From contig CAZVXL010000001.1 in the NCBI GenBank assembly GCA_964631595.1, positions 62,001 to 126,000 on the forward strand: DNA of 64,000 nucleotides, given 5' to 3'. Positions 1 to 8,143 of the stretch are shown here, piece after piece; the stretch's first letter is position 1, and each line of letters starts with the position of its first letter. The notes beneath the pieces were generated by a model. It was given only the letters and a program-made list of their open reading frames with translations. It had not been told where the DNA came from and did no database searches. The position numbers and the translations under genes are program-made. The stretch comes from UMGS1312 sp964631595 (GTDB taxonomy: Bacteria; Bacillota; Clostridia; Oscillospirales; CAG-272).

Positions 1-319
1 CGCGTCCCGCGGTAAAGCCGGCGGCAGTCAAGGTCTCCCCGACGGCATCTGCGGTATCGGGATCGGGAACGGAAAATTCAAGATGATAGCCCTGCTCGGG
101 ATTTGACACATTTCCGTAAGCCACAAACAGCCCCGCCAAGAAATGCGACAGGCACTCTCCGCAGACCAGCCCGTTCCTCCCCTTGTGTATCAGCTCCGCC
201 GGATCATCGGCATCCGAGACACAGCGACCGTCATTATATGCATGACGGCAGCATTTCTTTTTTATTTGGAGACTCTCAAGATGCTCCTTTACGGTCACCG
301 AAAAGCTTTGCTTCTTCAT
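1..319 (-). CDS. whiA: Sporulation/division transcription factor WhiA, N-terminal part (cut by window edge)
   Basis: Translating the minus strand from the ATG at 319-317 gives an open frame to the window edge, about 106 residues. It starts MKKQSFSVTVKEHLESL, has the paired cysteines of KKKCCRHAYN, and continues with CGECLSHFLAGLFVAYG followed by VSNPEQGYHLEF. These are the landmarks of the WhiA N-terminal LAGLIDADG-like domain (DUF199). WhiA is a conserved Gram-positive DNA-binding protein linked to division and sporulation. The start overlaps the murB stop by four bases (ATGA), so the two genes are translationally coupled. In many Clostridia rapZ and yvcK lie between murB and whiA, and here they do not. 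The C-terminal HTH is outside the window. Confidence 0.85.
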   Translation of the reverse strand, partial: MKKQSFSVTVKEHLESLQIKKKCCRHAYNDGRCVSDADDPAELIHKGRNGLVCGECLSHFLAGLFVAYGNVSNPEQGYHLEFSVPDPDTADAVGETLTAAGFTAGR

Positions 320-1233
320 TCCACAAATATTATCTCATTTTCGATGCGGACACCGTGAAATTCGAATACCCTTTCCTTTACGATATCGCTCAGACGGCGC
401 ACATCCTCGCAGGTCGCGCCGCCGATATTGACTATAAAGCCGGCGTGCTTCTCGGACACCTGCGCTCCGCCGACCGTAAGTCCGCGAAGTCCCGCCTTGT
501 CTATCATCTCACCTGTATAACGTCCCGTATAACGCTTGAATGAGCTTCCCGCACTCGGAAGCTCAAGAGGCTGTTTTTCGATACGCCGCGCCATATAATC
601 GCGCATCACGGCTTCGATCGACTCGCGGTCCCCAAATGTAAGCCGCACAGTCGCCCCGAGGATCACACGGCTCGGGGAGGTCTTATATGCGCTGTGTCGG
701 TAGTCAAATTCGTGCTCGTCTCCGACAAGCTCTCCGAGAGTACCCGTGTTTCTGTCATAATATGCACTGCTGACAACGATATCCTTCATTTCGCCGCCGT
801 AGGCGCCGGCGTTCATAAACACGGCACCGCCGAGGCTTCCCGGAATACCGTAAGCAAATTCAAGACCGCCGAGACTTCTTTTCGCCGCCGCGACCGCAAG
901 CTCCGTTACGGGGACTCCGGCATCGGCGGTAACTGTATTACCGTCAAACTCATATGACGATATTTCCGAGGTGGATATCACCGCTCCGTCGAAGCCGTTA
1001 TCGGAATAGACAACATTGCTTCCGCGTCCTGCGACAAATACGCGCATCTCGCTCTCATCGGCAAGGCGCAGTGTATCGCAAAGCTCATCGCGGTTTCTCG
1101 GGATAACGAATACGCGCGCGGGACCGCCTATTCTGAATGTGGAATGTACACTCAGAGCCTCGTTTTCTTTATATGAAATACCATGCTCGTTTAGGCTGTG
1201 CAAAAAAGCCGCAAAATTACTGTTTGAAGGCAT
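316..1233 (-). CDS. murB: UDP-N-acetylenolpyruvoylglucosamine reductase MurB
   Basis: This is the FAD-dependent enzyme that reduces enolpyruvyl-UDP-GlcNAc to UDP-MurNAc in cytoplasmic peptidoglycan precursor synthesis. The 305-residue protein has the family landmarks in order: STFRIGGPA near residue 30, GRGSNVV near 70 and GIPGSLGGAVFMNAGAYGG near 125 for FAD binding, GSSFKR near 230 carrying the catalytic serine, and a C-terminal GVRIENEIIFVE. Length is normal for MurB. It lies 30 bases after the HAD phosphatase and overlaps whiA by four bases, as part of the long minus-strand unit that begins at nusB. Confidence 0.95.
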   Translation of the reverse strand: MPSNSNFAAFLHSLNEHGISYKENEALSVHSTFRIGGPARVFVIPRNRDELCDTLRLADESEMRVFVAGRGSNVVYSDNGFDGAVISTSEISSYEFDGNTVTADAGVPVTELAVAAAKRSLGGLEFAYGIPGSLGGAVFMNAGAYGGEMKDIVVSSAYYDRNTGTLGELVGDEHEFDYRHSAYKTSPSRVILGATVRLTFGDRESIEAVMRDYMARRIEKQPLELPSAGSSFKRYTGRYTGEMIDKAGLRGLTVGGAQVSEKHAGFIVNIGGATCEDVRRLSDIVKERVFEFHGVRIENEIIFVE

Positions 1234-1263
1234 AGCCGCTCCGTTCTGCCGTAGCTCGGCTCA

Positions 1264-1947
1264 TCATAATAAAAAATCAAGGATTTCCGATATGTTCTTT
1301 ACAGTATATGTCTGAGAAAAATCCTCGTATTCGCGACACCCGAGCACAAGGCAGGAATCCATACCGTAATTCACGGCTCCCTTGATATCCGAGGTCGGGG
1401 AGTCCCCGACTACAAGATATGCGGACAGCTCGGTATCGCCCACCTCGTCAAGCACGCGGTCAAAAAAGGCACGAGAGGGCTTCGCCGCGCCTATTTCCTC
1501 GGAAATAAAGAGGCCCGACACATATTTCATGATCGTTGAGCGGTCAAGTCTGCCGTGCTGTGCCTGTGCCGTCCCGTTTGTCACAATGTATATCTTATAT
1601 TTACCGTACAGCTTTGAGAGGGTCTCCTCGGCATACGGCAGGAGCTGATCCTGCTTTGAGATCATGTCAAGATAGCAGGCGGAAAACGCCTCCGCAGTCT
1701 CTGCGGGCAGTATTCCCGTCTCCGTAAAGAGCTCGGAGAATCTCTCCACCTTGAGTCTCTCTCTTGTCGTCAGACCCATCTCAAGCTTTTTCCAGTGAGA
1801 ATCGTTGATCTCATGGTAACATGCGTAAAGTCCGTCGCTGTCGGGAATGCCGAAGACCGCCGCCGCATCGCTGAAGGCTTGCCTCTCCGCGGCGGCAAAA
1901 TCAAGTAGCGTATCATCGGCATCGCATAGAATATATTTATAATTCAT
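1264..1947 (-). CDS. HAD-superfamily hydrolase, YjjG-like nucleotidase
   Basis: All four HAD motifs are visible in 227 residues: CDADDTLLDF at the N-terminus (motif I, nucleophile and acid/base aspartates), IVTNGT (motif II), the lysine of AAKPSRAFFDRVL (motif III) and VVGDSPTSDIKGA (motif IV). An alpha-helical cap lies between motifs I and II. The DADDTLLDF variant is typical of the YjjG subfamily, which dephosphorylates pyrimidine and non-canonical nucleotides. The exact substrate is inferred from the subfamily only. The start codon shares a base with the tyrS stop (TAATG), which indicates coupling. Confidence 0.85.
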   Translation of the reverse strand: MNYKYILCDADDTLLDFAAAERQAFSDAAAVFGIPDSDGLYACYHEINDSHWKKLEMGLTTRERLKVERFSELFTETGILPAETAEAFSACYLDMISKQDQLLPYAEETLSKLYGKYKIYIVTNGTAQAQHGRLDRSTIMKYVSGLFISEEIGAAKPSRAFFDRVLDEVGDTELSAYLVVGDSPTSDIKGAVNYGMDSCLVLGCREYEDFSQTYTVKNISEILDFLL

Positions 1948-3170
1948 TATTTAACGAGAAATCTGTGGAATGTCTTCTTTCCCTTTTTGACAATAAGACC
2001 GTCCTTGACATCCGTCATACTTACCGTCTCGTCGAATCTCTCCGCCTTTTTGTCTCCGTAAATAACGCCACCCTGTGCAATAAGACGCTTTGCCTCGCCC
2101 TTGGAAGGTGCAAGACCGCCGACAACAAGCAGATCGGCAATTCCTATGACTCCGTCTGTGAAATCAGCCTCGCTCAGCTCGGTGGTAGGCATATTCTCCG
2201 AAAGTCCGCCGCCGGCAAAAACCGCTCTTGCCGCCTCCTGAGCCTTATCTGCCTCAGCCTTGCCGTGTACCATGCTCGTAAGCTCATATGCAAGGATCTC
2301 CTTTGCGGTATTGAGCTTGCTTCCCTCCCATTTATCCATCTCGTCGATCTGCTCAAGAGGAAGGAAGGTGAGCATTCTTATGCACTTCAGGACATCTGTA
2401 TCCGCGACATTTCTCCAGTACTGATAGAAATCGAAGGGAGAGGTCTTGTTCGGGTCAAGCCACACGGCATTGCCGGCGGTCTTTCCCATCTTCTTGCCCT
2501 GCGAATCGGTAAGAAGCGTGATAGTCATGGCGTTGGCATCCTTGCCGAGCTTACGGCGAATGAGCTCGGTGCCTCCGAGCATATTTGACCACTGATCGTC
2601 TCCGCCGAACTGGAGGTTACAGCCGTAATTCTTATAGAGGTAGTAGAAGTCATAGGACTGCATTATCATGTAGTTGAACTCAAGGAACGAGAGTCCCTTC
2701 TCCATTCTCTGCTTGTAGCACTCGGCACGAAGCATATTGTTGACGGAGAAGCAGGCGCCGACATCGCGCAGAAGCTCCACGTAATTAAGCTCAAGAAGCC
2801 AGTCGGCATTGTTTATCATCATTGCCTTTCCTTCGGAAAAGTCAATAAAGCTCTCCATTTGACGCTTAAAGCAAGCGGCATTGTGCTCAATATCGCTTCT
2901 TGTGAGCATCTTTCTCATATCGGTACGTCCGGACGGATCTCCGATCATCGTTGTACCGCCGCCGATAAGAGCAATCGGCTTATTACCCGCCATCTGAAGA
3001 CGCTTCATGAGAGTCAAAGCCATGAAATGTCCGGCAGTAAGGCTATCCGCCGTGCAGTCAAAGCCGATATAGAAGGTCGCCTTTCCGTTGTCTATAAGAT
3101 CGCGAATAAGCTCCTCGTTCGTAGTTTGTGCAATAAGGCCTCTTGCCTTGAGTTCATTATAGATTCCCAT
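1947..3170 (-). CDS. tyrS: Tyrosyl-tRNA synthetase
   Basis: Class I aminoacyl-tRNA synthetase that charges tRNA-Tyr. The 407-residue protein has YIGFDCTADSLTAGH (HIGH-equivalent TAGH at residues 45-48), the tyrosine-binding GGDDQWSNM, the KMSKS-equivalent KKMGKTAGN, and a C-terminal S4 RNA-binding domain from about residue 340. The length fits the bacterial TyrS type. The gap to recN is only 44 bases and holds no T-box leader, so expression appears to depend on the upstream operon. It ends in a TAATG overlap with the HAD gene. Confidence 0.96.
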   Translation of the reverse strand: MGIYNELKARGLIAQTTNEELIRDLIDNGKATFYIGFDCTADSLTAGHFMALTLMKRLQMAGNKPIALIGGGTTMIGDPSGRTDMRKMLTRSDIEHNAACFKRQMESFIDFSEGKAMMINNADWLLELNYVELLRDVGACFSVNNMLRAECYKQRMEKGLSFLEFNYMIMQSYDFYYLYKNYGCNLQFGGDDQWSNMLGGTELIRRKLGKDANAMTITLLTDSQGKKMGKTAGNAVWLDPNKTSPFDFYQYWRNVADTDVLKCIRMLTFLPLEQIDEMDKWEGSKLNTAKEILAYELTSMVHGKAEADKAQEAARAVFAGGGLSENMPTTELSEADFTDGVIGIADLLVVGGLAPSKGEAKRLIAQGGVIYGDKKAERFDETVSMTDVKDGLIVKKGKKTFHRFLVK

Positions 3171-3214
3171 TTTTCTTCTCGGGGTTTTCCCGACCTTTCT
3201 TTATATTTTATATA

Positions 3215-4897
3215 TTATTTTACGATTCTGTCAAGCATTTCCGCCGCCGCAAGACGCTGTGCATCTGTAACCTCGATGCCGCCGATTATCCTCGTCAGCT
3301 CAGCGATCCTGCCGTCTCGGTCAAGCTCCTCGACCGAGCTTTCCGCACGTCCGTCAACCTCGGATTTGCGAATAAGCAGATGCCTGTCGGCAAGAGATGC
3401 TATCTGAGGCGAATGAGTTACGCATATCACCTGAGCGGAGTCGGAAAGACCCGCAAGCATTCTTCCCATTTTTTCGGAGGTAGCACCGGACACACCGGTA
3501 TCTATCTCATCGAAAATATATGTGTCCGCCGGATGCTTTACGGCAAGAGCGCATTTCAGCGAAAGCATCGTTCTCGATATTTCGCCGCCCGATGCGGCGC
3601 GTCCGAGCTCAACCGGCGCCTCGCCCGAATTTGCCGAAAACATGAACACCGCATCATCGCAGCCGAGCGAAGAAAAGCCTCTGTACTCACCCGCGCATGG
3701 GCTGATCTTCACGAAGAATCTCGCCTTCGATATATCAAGCTCGCGGAGATATCCGCATACCGCCGCAGACAGTTCCTCTCCCGCCGCCCTTCGTGAGGCG
3801 GTAAGCTTTTGGGCTATGGCAGATGCCTCGGCTGAGAGTCTGTCAAGCTCCTTCTCGTATTCCTCTATGATGAGATCGCCCGACTCAAGCTTATCAAGCT
3901 TTTCGGCGGCATCACGACGGAATTCAAGTATCTCCTCGACCGTCGCGCCGTATTTGCCCTTCAGTCTGTCGATCTGTCTCAGTCTCAGCTCGGCGGCATT
4001 GATCGTCTTTTCGGGATCCTCCACGCCGTCGGAAATGATATCCGCCGCGCTTTCCGCCATATCTATCAGCTCATACCTTATCGAATCAAGGCGGTCGGCA
4101 TACTCCTCGGCATTTTCCGCCACATCGGACAACTGACGGAAGGCGGCAGATGCCTTATCCACAAGGTATGCCGCAGAGCCCTTTTCACCGTCGGAAAGAG
4201 CGCGCTTTATAAGATTCACGTGCTTTATGAGCTTATCTGCCGCTCTCGCCTTCTTCAGCAGGCGCTCAAGCTTTTCAACCTCATGCTCACCGCTGAGCTT
4301 AGCCGAATCGATCTCCTTGAGCTGGTATCTCAGAATATCGGTCATCATCGACTTTTCTCTGATGCTCTCTCTGAATTTCTCAAGGGCGGCTCGACTGTCG
4401 AGTATCTTTCTGTATATCGCGGAATACTCTCCGAGAAGCTCGCCGTTTTCGGCATAATCGTCAAGCAGCTTTATATGGAGAGACCTGTCGGCAAGTGCTC
4501 GGCTGTCGCTTTGTCCCGAAATTCCCAAGAGAAAATCACATATTTCGCGCAAAGCCGATACCGGCACGGTGATACCGTTGAGTCGTGCCGTGCTGTGTCC
4601 GTCCGCCGTAAATCTGCGAACTATCTCGATCTCGCCGTTTTCGTCAACGGCATCGGCTATTCGCTCCGGCAGGTCATCTGTCCTGTCTATATCGAATATC
4701 GCAGATACCGATGCCGAGCCCTCCCCGCTTCTTATCATATCACGGGAGGCTCTTGCTCCGGCAATAAGCTCAAGGCTGTCGATGAGAATGGATTTTCCCG
4801 CACCGGTCTCGCCTGTCAGCACGGTGAAGCCGCCGTCAAAGTCAATGCTTACGCTTTTTGCCACGGCAACATTTTTAATTGATAATGCACGAAGCAT
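3215..4897 (-). CDS. recN: DNA repair protein RecN
   Basis: SMC-like ATPase that acts at double-strand breaks. The 560-residue protein has an N-terminal Walker A GETGAGKS at residues 29-36, a long coiled-coil-rich middle (about 150-350) dense in E, K, A and L, the ABC signature ASGGEISRTMLSLKCAL, and Walker B TYIFDEIDTGVSG. Length is typical. It follows argR by 22 bases, the classical argR-recN pair of Firmicutes. The usual next genes spoIVB and spo0A are not here: tyrS follows, and spo0A lies at about 31 kb. Confidence 0.96.
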   Translation of the reverse strand: MLRALSIKNVAVAKSVSIDFDGGFTVLTGETGAGKSILIDSLELIAGARASRDMIRSGEGSASVSAIFDIDRTDDLPERIADAVDENGEIEIVRRFTADGHSTARLNGITVPVSALREICDFLLGISGQSDSRALADRSLHIKLLDDYAENGELLGEYSAIYRKILDSRAALEKFRESIREKSMMTDILRYQLKEIDSAKLSGEHEVEKLERLLKKARAADKLIKHVNLIKRALSDGEKGSAAYLVDKASAAFRQLSDVAENAEEYADRLDSIRYELIDMAESAADIISDGVEDPEKTINAAELRLRQIDRLKGKYGATVEEILEFRRDAAEKLDKLESGDLIIEEYEKELDRLSAEASAIAQKLTASRRAAGEELSAAVCGYLRELDISKARFFVKISPCAGEYRGFSSLGCDDAVFMFSANSGEAPVELGRAASGGEISRTMLSLKCALAVKHPADTYIFDEIDTGVSGATSEKMGRMLAGLSDSAQVICVTHSPQIASLADRHLLIRKSEVDGRAESSVEELDRDGRIAELTRIIGGIEVTDAQRLAAAEMLDRIVK

Positions 4898-4919
4898 TGT
4901 CCACCTCCGTTTTCACGTC

Positions 4920-5372
4920 TCAGATACCGGCAGAATTTGCAAGCCTTTTGCAGAATTGCTCTGCGTACTGTTCGTCTTTTGTGATCACGATTATCGTATC
5001 GTCTCCGGCAACACAACCGAGGACTTCATCAAATCTTCCGGAGTCTATCCCCGCCGCCACCGCGTTTGCCATGCCCGGATACGTCTTTATTACCACCGTA
5101 TTGGAGGCATAGTTTACCGAGCGCACCGAGCGCGTGAGGGTATCGCCGTACACGGCGTGGTGGTCACTTGCATCCTCCTTCGGAAGCATATACGTATATC
5201 TGCCGTCGGAGCCGAGTGCCTTTGCAATCTTCAGCTCACGTATATCGCGTGAGGCAGTCGCCTGAGTCACGTCAAAGCCGGCACGGTTGAGATGAGAGAT
5301 AAGCTCGTCCTGCGTCTCTATATCGCAGGAGCTTATTATTCTTATTATTTCCTGTTGTCTTTCGCTTTTCAC
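4920..5372 (-). CDS. argR: Arginine repressor ArgR
   Basis: ArgR/AhrC-type regulator of arginine metabolism with an N-terminal winged helix (RQQEIIRIISSCDIETQDEL, then VTQATASRDIREL) and a C-terminal hexamerisation and arginine-binding domain ending in CVAGDDTIIVI. I place the start at the GTG at 5372-5370. AGGAG lies seven bases before it, and the protein then begins with KSERQQEI as in other ArgRs. A GTG at 5387 is also in frame but lies inside the nadK stop region. It sits between nadK and recN, in classical synteny. Confidence 0.93.
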   Translation of the reverse strand: MKSERQQEIIRIISSCDIETQDELISHLNRAGFDVTQATASRDIRELKIAKALGSDGRYTYMLPKEDASDHHAVYGDTLTRSVRSVNYASNTVVIKTYPGMANAVAAGIDSGRFDEVLGCVAGDDTIIVITKDEQYAEQFCKRLANSAGI

Positions 5373-5383
5373 ACAGTATCTCC

Positions 5384-6235
5384 TCACTGCATTTTTTCAT
5401 GGAGCACTTCAAGAAAACTGCGGTGTTTCAGTCTCACGAGCCTTGCTCTGATATCCGACCTTGATATGTAGATCCTGTCGTCGGCATAGACCGGCAGTAT
5501 ATCCGCTCCGTCAAGAGTCAGGAACACATCGTTCTCTCGGCACGATACAGAGCTGATCTCAAGCCTTGTATCCGCTCCGTAAATAACGGGACGCTGATTC
5601 AGAGAAAACGGGCATATCGGAGTTGCGATAATACACTCAAGCGACGGATCTGCGACAGGTCCGCCCGCCGACATCGAATACGCTGTAGAGCCCGTAGGTG
5701 TTGCGATTATTATACCGTCGGCGCGTGAGGCTTGGATCTGTATCCCGTTGCAGAACAGCTTGTAGTTTATCAGTCGCGAAACAGGGCCGTTTGCTATCGC
5801 TATCTCATTAAGCGCAGGCAGTGCGGGCTTGATAATCTCGCCGTTGCGCTCGATCACGGCATCAAGCATCATTCGCTCGTCGATCCTGTATTCCCCGTTT
5901 ACTATCCTCGGGATCATGTCACATTCGTGGAGCGAAAGCTCCGCAAGATACCCCAGATGCCCCGTATTTATACCGAGAACGGGAGTACCGTAGGGAGCAA
6001 ATTCTCGTGCCGCCTTAATTATGGTACCGTCACCTCCGAAGGTGACGACGAGCTCCGCCTCCGAATATTCGATCTCGGGCTCAAGCGTCTCCGCTATCCC
6101 CGAAAACAGCCCTTTATCGTCGGCAGACGTAATAATGCGACAGCCGAGCTCGCGCATTGATTCAAGAAAATCGCGCATTTTCTCAAGATCGGCAGAGCCG
6201 GCAGACCTATATCTGAGTGATATATTCTTTATCAT
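5384..6235 (-). CDS. nadK: NAD kinase
   Basis: ATP-dependent NAD kinase that makes NADP. The diagnostic FGGDGTIIKAAREF lies near residue 65, followed by PVLGINTGHLGYLAEL. The glycine-rich NAD site TPTGSTAYSMSAGGPV, with LNEIAIANG before it, lies near 160-190. I choose ATG at 6235 over the GTG at 6241 because GAGGTG lies five to seven bases before it and the ATG overlaps the tlyA stop (ATGA). It is the normal tlyA-nadK-argR-recN order of Clostridia. Confidence 0.95.
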   Translation of the reverse strand: MIKNISLRYRSAGSADLEKMRDFLESMRELGCRIITSADDKGLFSGIAETLEPEIEYSEAELVVTFGGDGTIIKAAREFAPYGTPVLGINTGHLGYLAELSLHECDMIPRIVNGEYRIDERMMLDAVIERNGEIIKPALPALNEIAIANGPVSRLINYKLFCNGIQIQASRADGIIIATPTGSTAYSMSAGGPVADPSLECIIATPICPFSLNQRPVIYGADTRLEISSVSCRENDVFLTLDGADILPVYADDRIYISRSDIRARLVRLKHRSFLEVLHEKMQ

Positions 6236-7011
6236 AAACACACCTCATCAGCCGATTTTATAAATTCCTCATACGGCATACCGCCGTCGGATCTTGCAAG
6301 GTATATCAGAAATTCTCTGTTGCCGTCGCCGCCGTACACGGGTGACTCCGCGATACCGCAAAGCGAAAAGCCCACCGCCGCGGCTCCGAGCGCAACTTTT
6401 TCGACAGCGGCTCTGTGATGACGCTTGTCACGAACTATCCCGTTTTTACCGAGAGCGGCGGCTCCGCACTCAAACTGCGGCTTTACAAGCCCTATATAAA
6501 TGCCGCCGTCACGCAGTACGGAATATGCGGCAGGCAGGATAAGCGTTTGGGAAATAAACGAAACGTCGGTCACTGCGATGTCAGCCTCAAAGCCGACTGT
6601 CTCGGGAGTAAGATTACGTGCGTTAAAGCCCTCTATCGACCGAACTCTCGGATCCTCAAGCAGAGATCTGTCAAGCTGCCCGTGTCCCGAATCAATCGCA
6701 ACAACAAACGACGCGCCCCTTTTAAGCAGGCAATCCGTAAAGCCTCCCGTCGAAGCGCCGATATCCACGGCGCGCATACCGGACACGTCTATTCCGAAGT
6801 GATCAAGCGCGCCCTCAAGCTTGAGACCGCCTCTGCCGACATACCCGTGCGGAGCGCCGAGAAGCGAAATGCTCTCGTCCCCGACGACCTCAAACGAGGG
6901 CTTCGTCTTTACCGAGCCGTTTACGGTAACAAGTCCCGCTTTGATACATTCGGATGCACGGCTTCGGCTTTTCGTATATCCGGAATCTGTCAAAAAAACG
7001 TCAAGGCGCAT
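6232..7011 (-). CDS. tlyA: TlyA-family rRNA 2'-O-methyltransferase
   Basis: The 259 residues comprise an S4 RNA-binding domain (RLDVFLTDSGYTKSRSRASE, then IKAGLVTVNG) followed by an FtsJ/RrmJ-like Rossmann methyltransferase with the SAM motif VDIGASTGGFTDCLLKRGA near residue 85 and DVSFISQ near 150. TlyA proteins methylate 16S and/or 23S rRNA; older annotations call them hemolysin A. It overlaps ispA upstream by TGATG and nadK downstream by ATGA. In many relatives dxs lies between ispA and tlyA, but here it is at 55.4 kb. Confidence 0.93.
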   Translation of the reverse strand: MRLDVFLTDSGYTKSRSRASECIKAGLVTVNGSVKTKPSFEVVGDESISLLGAPHGYVGRGGLKLEGALDHFGIDVSGMRAVDIGASTGGFTDCLLKRGASFVVAIDSGHGQLDRSLLEDPRVRSIEGFNARNLTPETVGFEADIAVTDVSFISQTLILPAAYSVLRDGGIYIGLVKPQFECGAAALGKNGIVRDKRHHRAAVEKVALGAAAVGFSLCGIAESPVYGGDGNREFLIYLARSDGGMPYEEFIKSADEVCL

Positions 7012-7898
7012 CAGCTCTTACGGGTGGTCAGATAATACACCAGTGCGGAAAGAGCCTCATTTCTCGGAAATTCCGAAACAGCCGCCACAGCATCATCGGA
7101 CAGCCTTTTCTGCTCCTTTGTCGCATCTTCAATGCTCATATACGACAGCACCGTGTGCTTTTCGTTCTTGTCATCACTGCCGACAGGCTTTCCAAGAACA
7201 CTCTCATCTCCCAAAACATCCAGAAGATCGTCCTGTATCTGGAAGGAGAGACCGAGATACATACCGTATTTTTCAAGTCCGCAGAGGACACGCTCGTCCG
7301 GATCCGTCACCGCCGCATAGTATCCCGCAAAAAGCGATGCACATATCAGCGCTCCGGTCTTCATCCTGTACATATCGCACAGCTTCTCATATGAGCCGGC
7401 ATTGTCGGCAAGGTCTATTTCCTGACCGCCCGCCATTCCGAGCACTCCGGAGAGTCTGCCGTATTCGGCTGTGACCTTGGCTGCGGAGCGCGGATCGACA
7501 TAGGGATTCTCGGCAGAGATTTGAAAAGCCAGCGACAGAAGCGCATCTCCCGCAAGGAGAGCTATCGCCTCTCCGAACGCCTTGTAGCAGGAGGGCTGTC
7601 CTCGGCGCATATCGTCGTTATCCATAGCGGGAAGATCGTCATGCACAAGCGACGAGGCGTGGATCATCTCGATCGCCGCCGCAAACGGAGCACACATTTC
7701 GGGTGTTGCGCCGAACATCTCGCCCGTCTTCATGACCAAATATGCTCTGATCCTCTTACCGCCGCCGAGAGTGGCATAGCGCATTGCATCGGCAAGAGCG
7801 CCGTCTCCGATGCTCTCCTTTGAGAGGTATCTCTCAAGAACCCGCTCCGTATACTCGGCGTTTTCCTTGATGGCAGTCTTTATATCGAAATTCTTCAT
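7011..7898 (-). CDS. ispA: Farnesyl/geranyl diphosphate synthase
   Basis: Trans-isoprenyl diphosphate synthase that condenses IPP with allylic diphosphates. The 295 residues carry GGGKRIRAYL near 45, the first aspartate-rich motif DDLPAMDNDDMRRG near 85 and the second one FQIQDDLLDVLGDE near 215, with KTGAL between them. The two residues between aspartates in DDLPAMDND fit the type II bacterial FPP synthase pattern. It overlaps xseB by ATGA and tlyA by TGATG. Its product feeds undecaprenyl phosphate and quinone synthesis. Confidence 0.94.
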   Translation of the reverse strand: MKNFDIKTAIKENAEYTERVLERYLSKESIGDGALADAMRYATLGGGKRIRAYLVMKTGEMFGATPEMCAPFAAAIEMIHASSLVHDDLPAMDNDDMRRGQPSCYKAFGEAIALLAGDALLSLAFQISAENPYVDPRSAAKVTAEYGRLSGVLGMAGGQEIDLADNAGSYEKLCDMYRMKTGALICASLFAGYYAAVTDPDERVLCGLEKYGMYLGLSFQIQDDLLDVLGDESVLGKPVGSDDKNEKHTVLSYMSIEDATKEQKRLSDDAVAAVSEFPRNEALSALVYYLTTRKS

Positions 7899-8140
7899 AC
7901 GCCCTGTACCCCCGAATCCGGTATACCGTCACCCACTATCTCATCGCCGCCTGCAGTGAGGAACTTCACCTTTTGCTCGGCGGAATCAAGCTTACTGTTG
8001 CAAAGCTTTACAAGGGCAACGCCCTCCTCAAATGCCTCAAGCGATTTATCAAGCGGAGCATTTCCGCTCTCAAGGTATCTCACAAGCTCCTCAAGCCGTG
8101 CCATCGCTTCTTCAAAGCTCAAATCTTTCGTCATGTCCAT
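7895..8140 (-). CDS. xseB: Exodeoxyribonuclease VII small subunit
   Basis: XseB binds the coiled coil of XseA in the ssDNA exonuclease VII complex. The roughly 81-residue protein contains the whole family pattern: LSFEEAMARLEELVRYLESG, then PLDKSLEAFEEGVALVKLC and a LDSAEQKV tail, two helices forming a hairpin. GTG at 8143 and ATG at 8140 are both possible. GGAG lies about nine bases before the ATG and six before the GTG. It is directly coupled to xseA and ispA. Confidence 0.92.
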   Translation of the reverse strand: MDMTKDLSFEEAMARLEELVRYLESGNAPLDKSLEAFEEGVALVKLCNSKLDSAEQKVKFLTAGGDEIVGDGIPDSGVQGV

Positions 8141-8143
8141 CAC

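Noticed and set aside
3171..3214. Possible T-box leader before tyrS
   Set aside because: The gap is only 44 bases and has just a small hairpin; a T-box needs about 200 bases.
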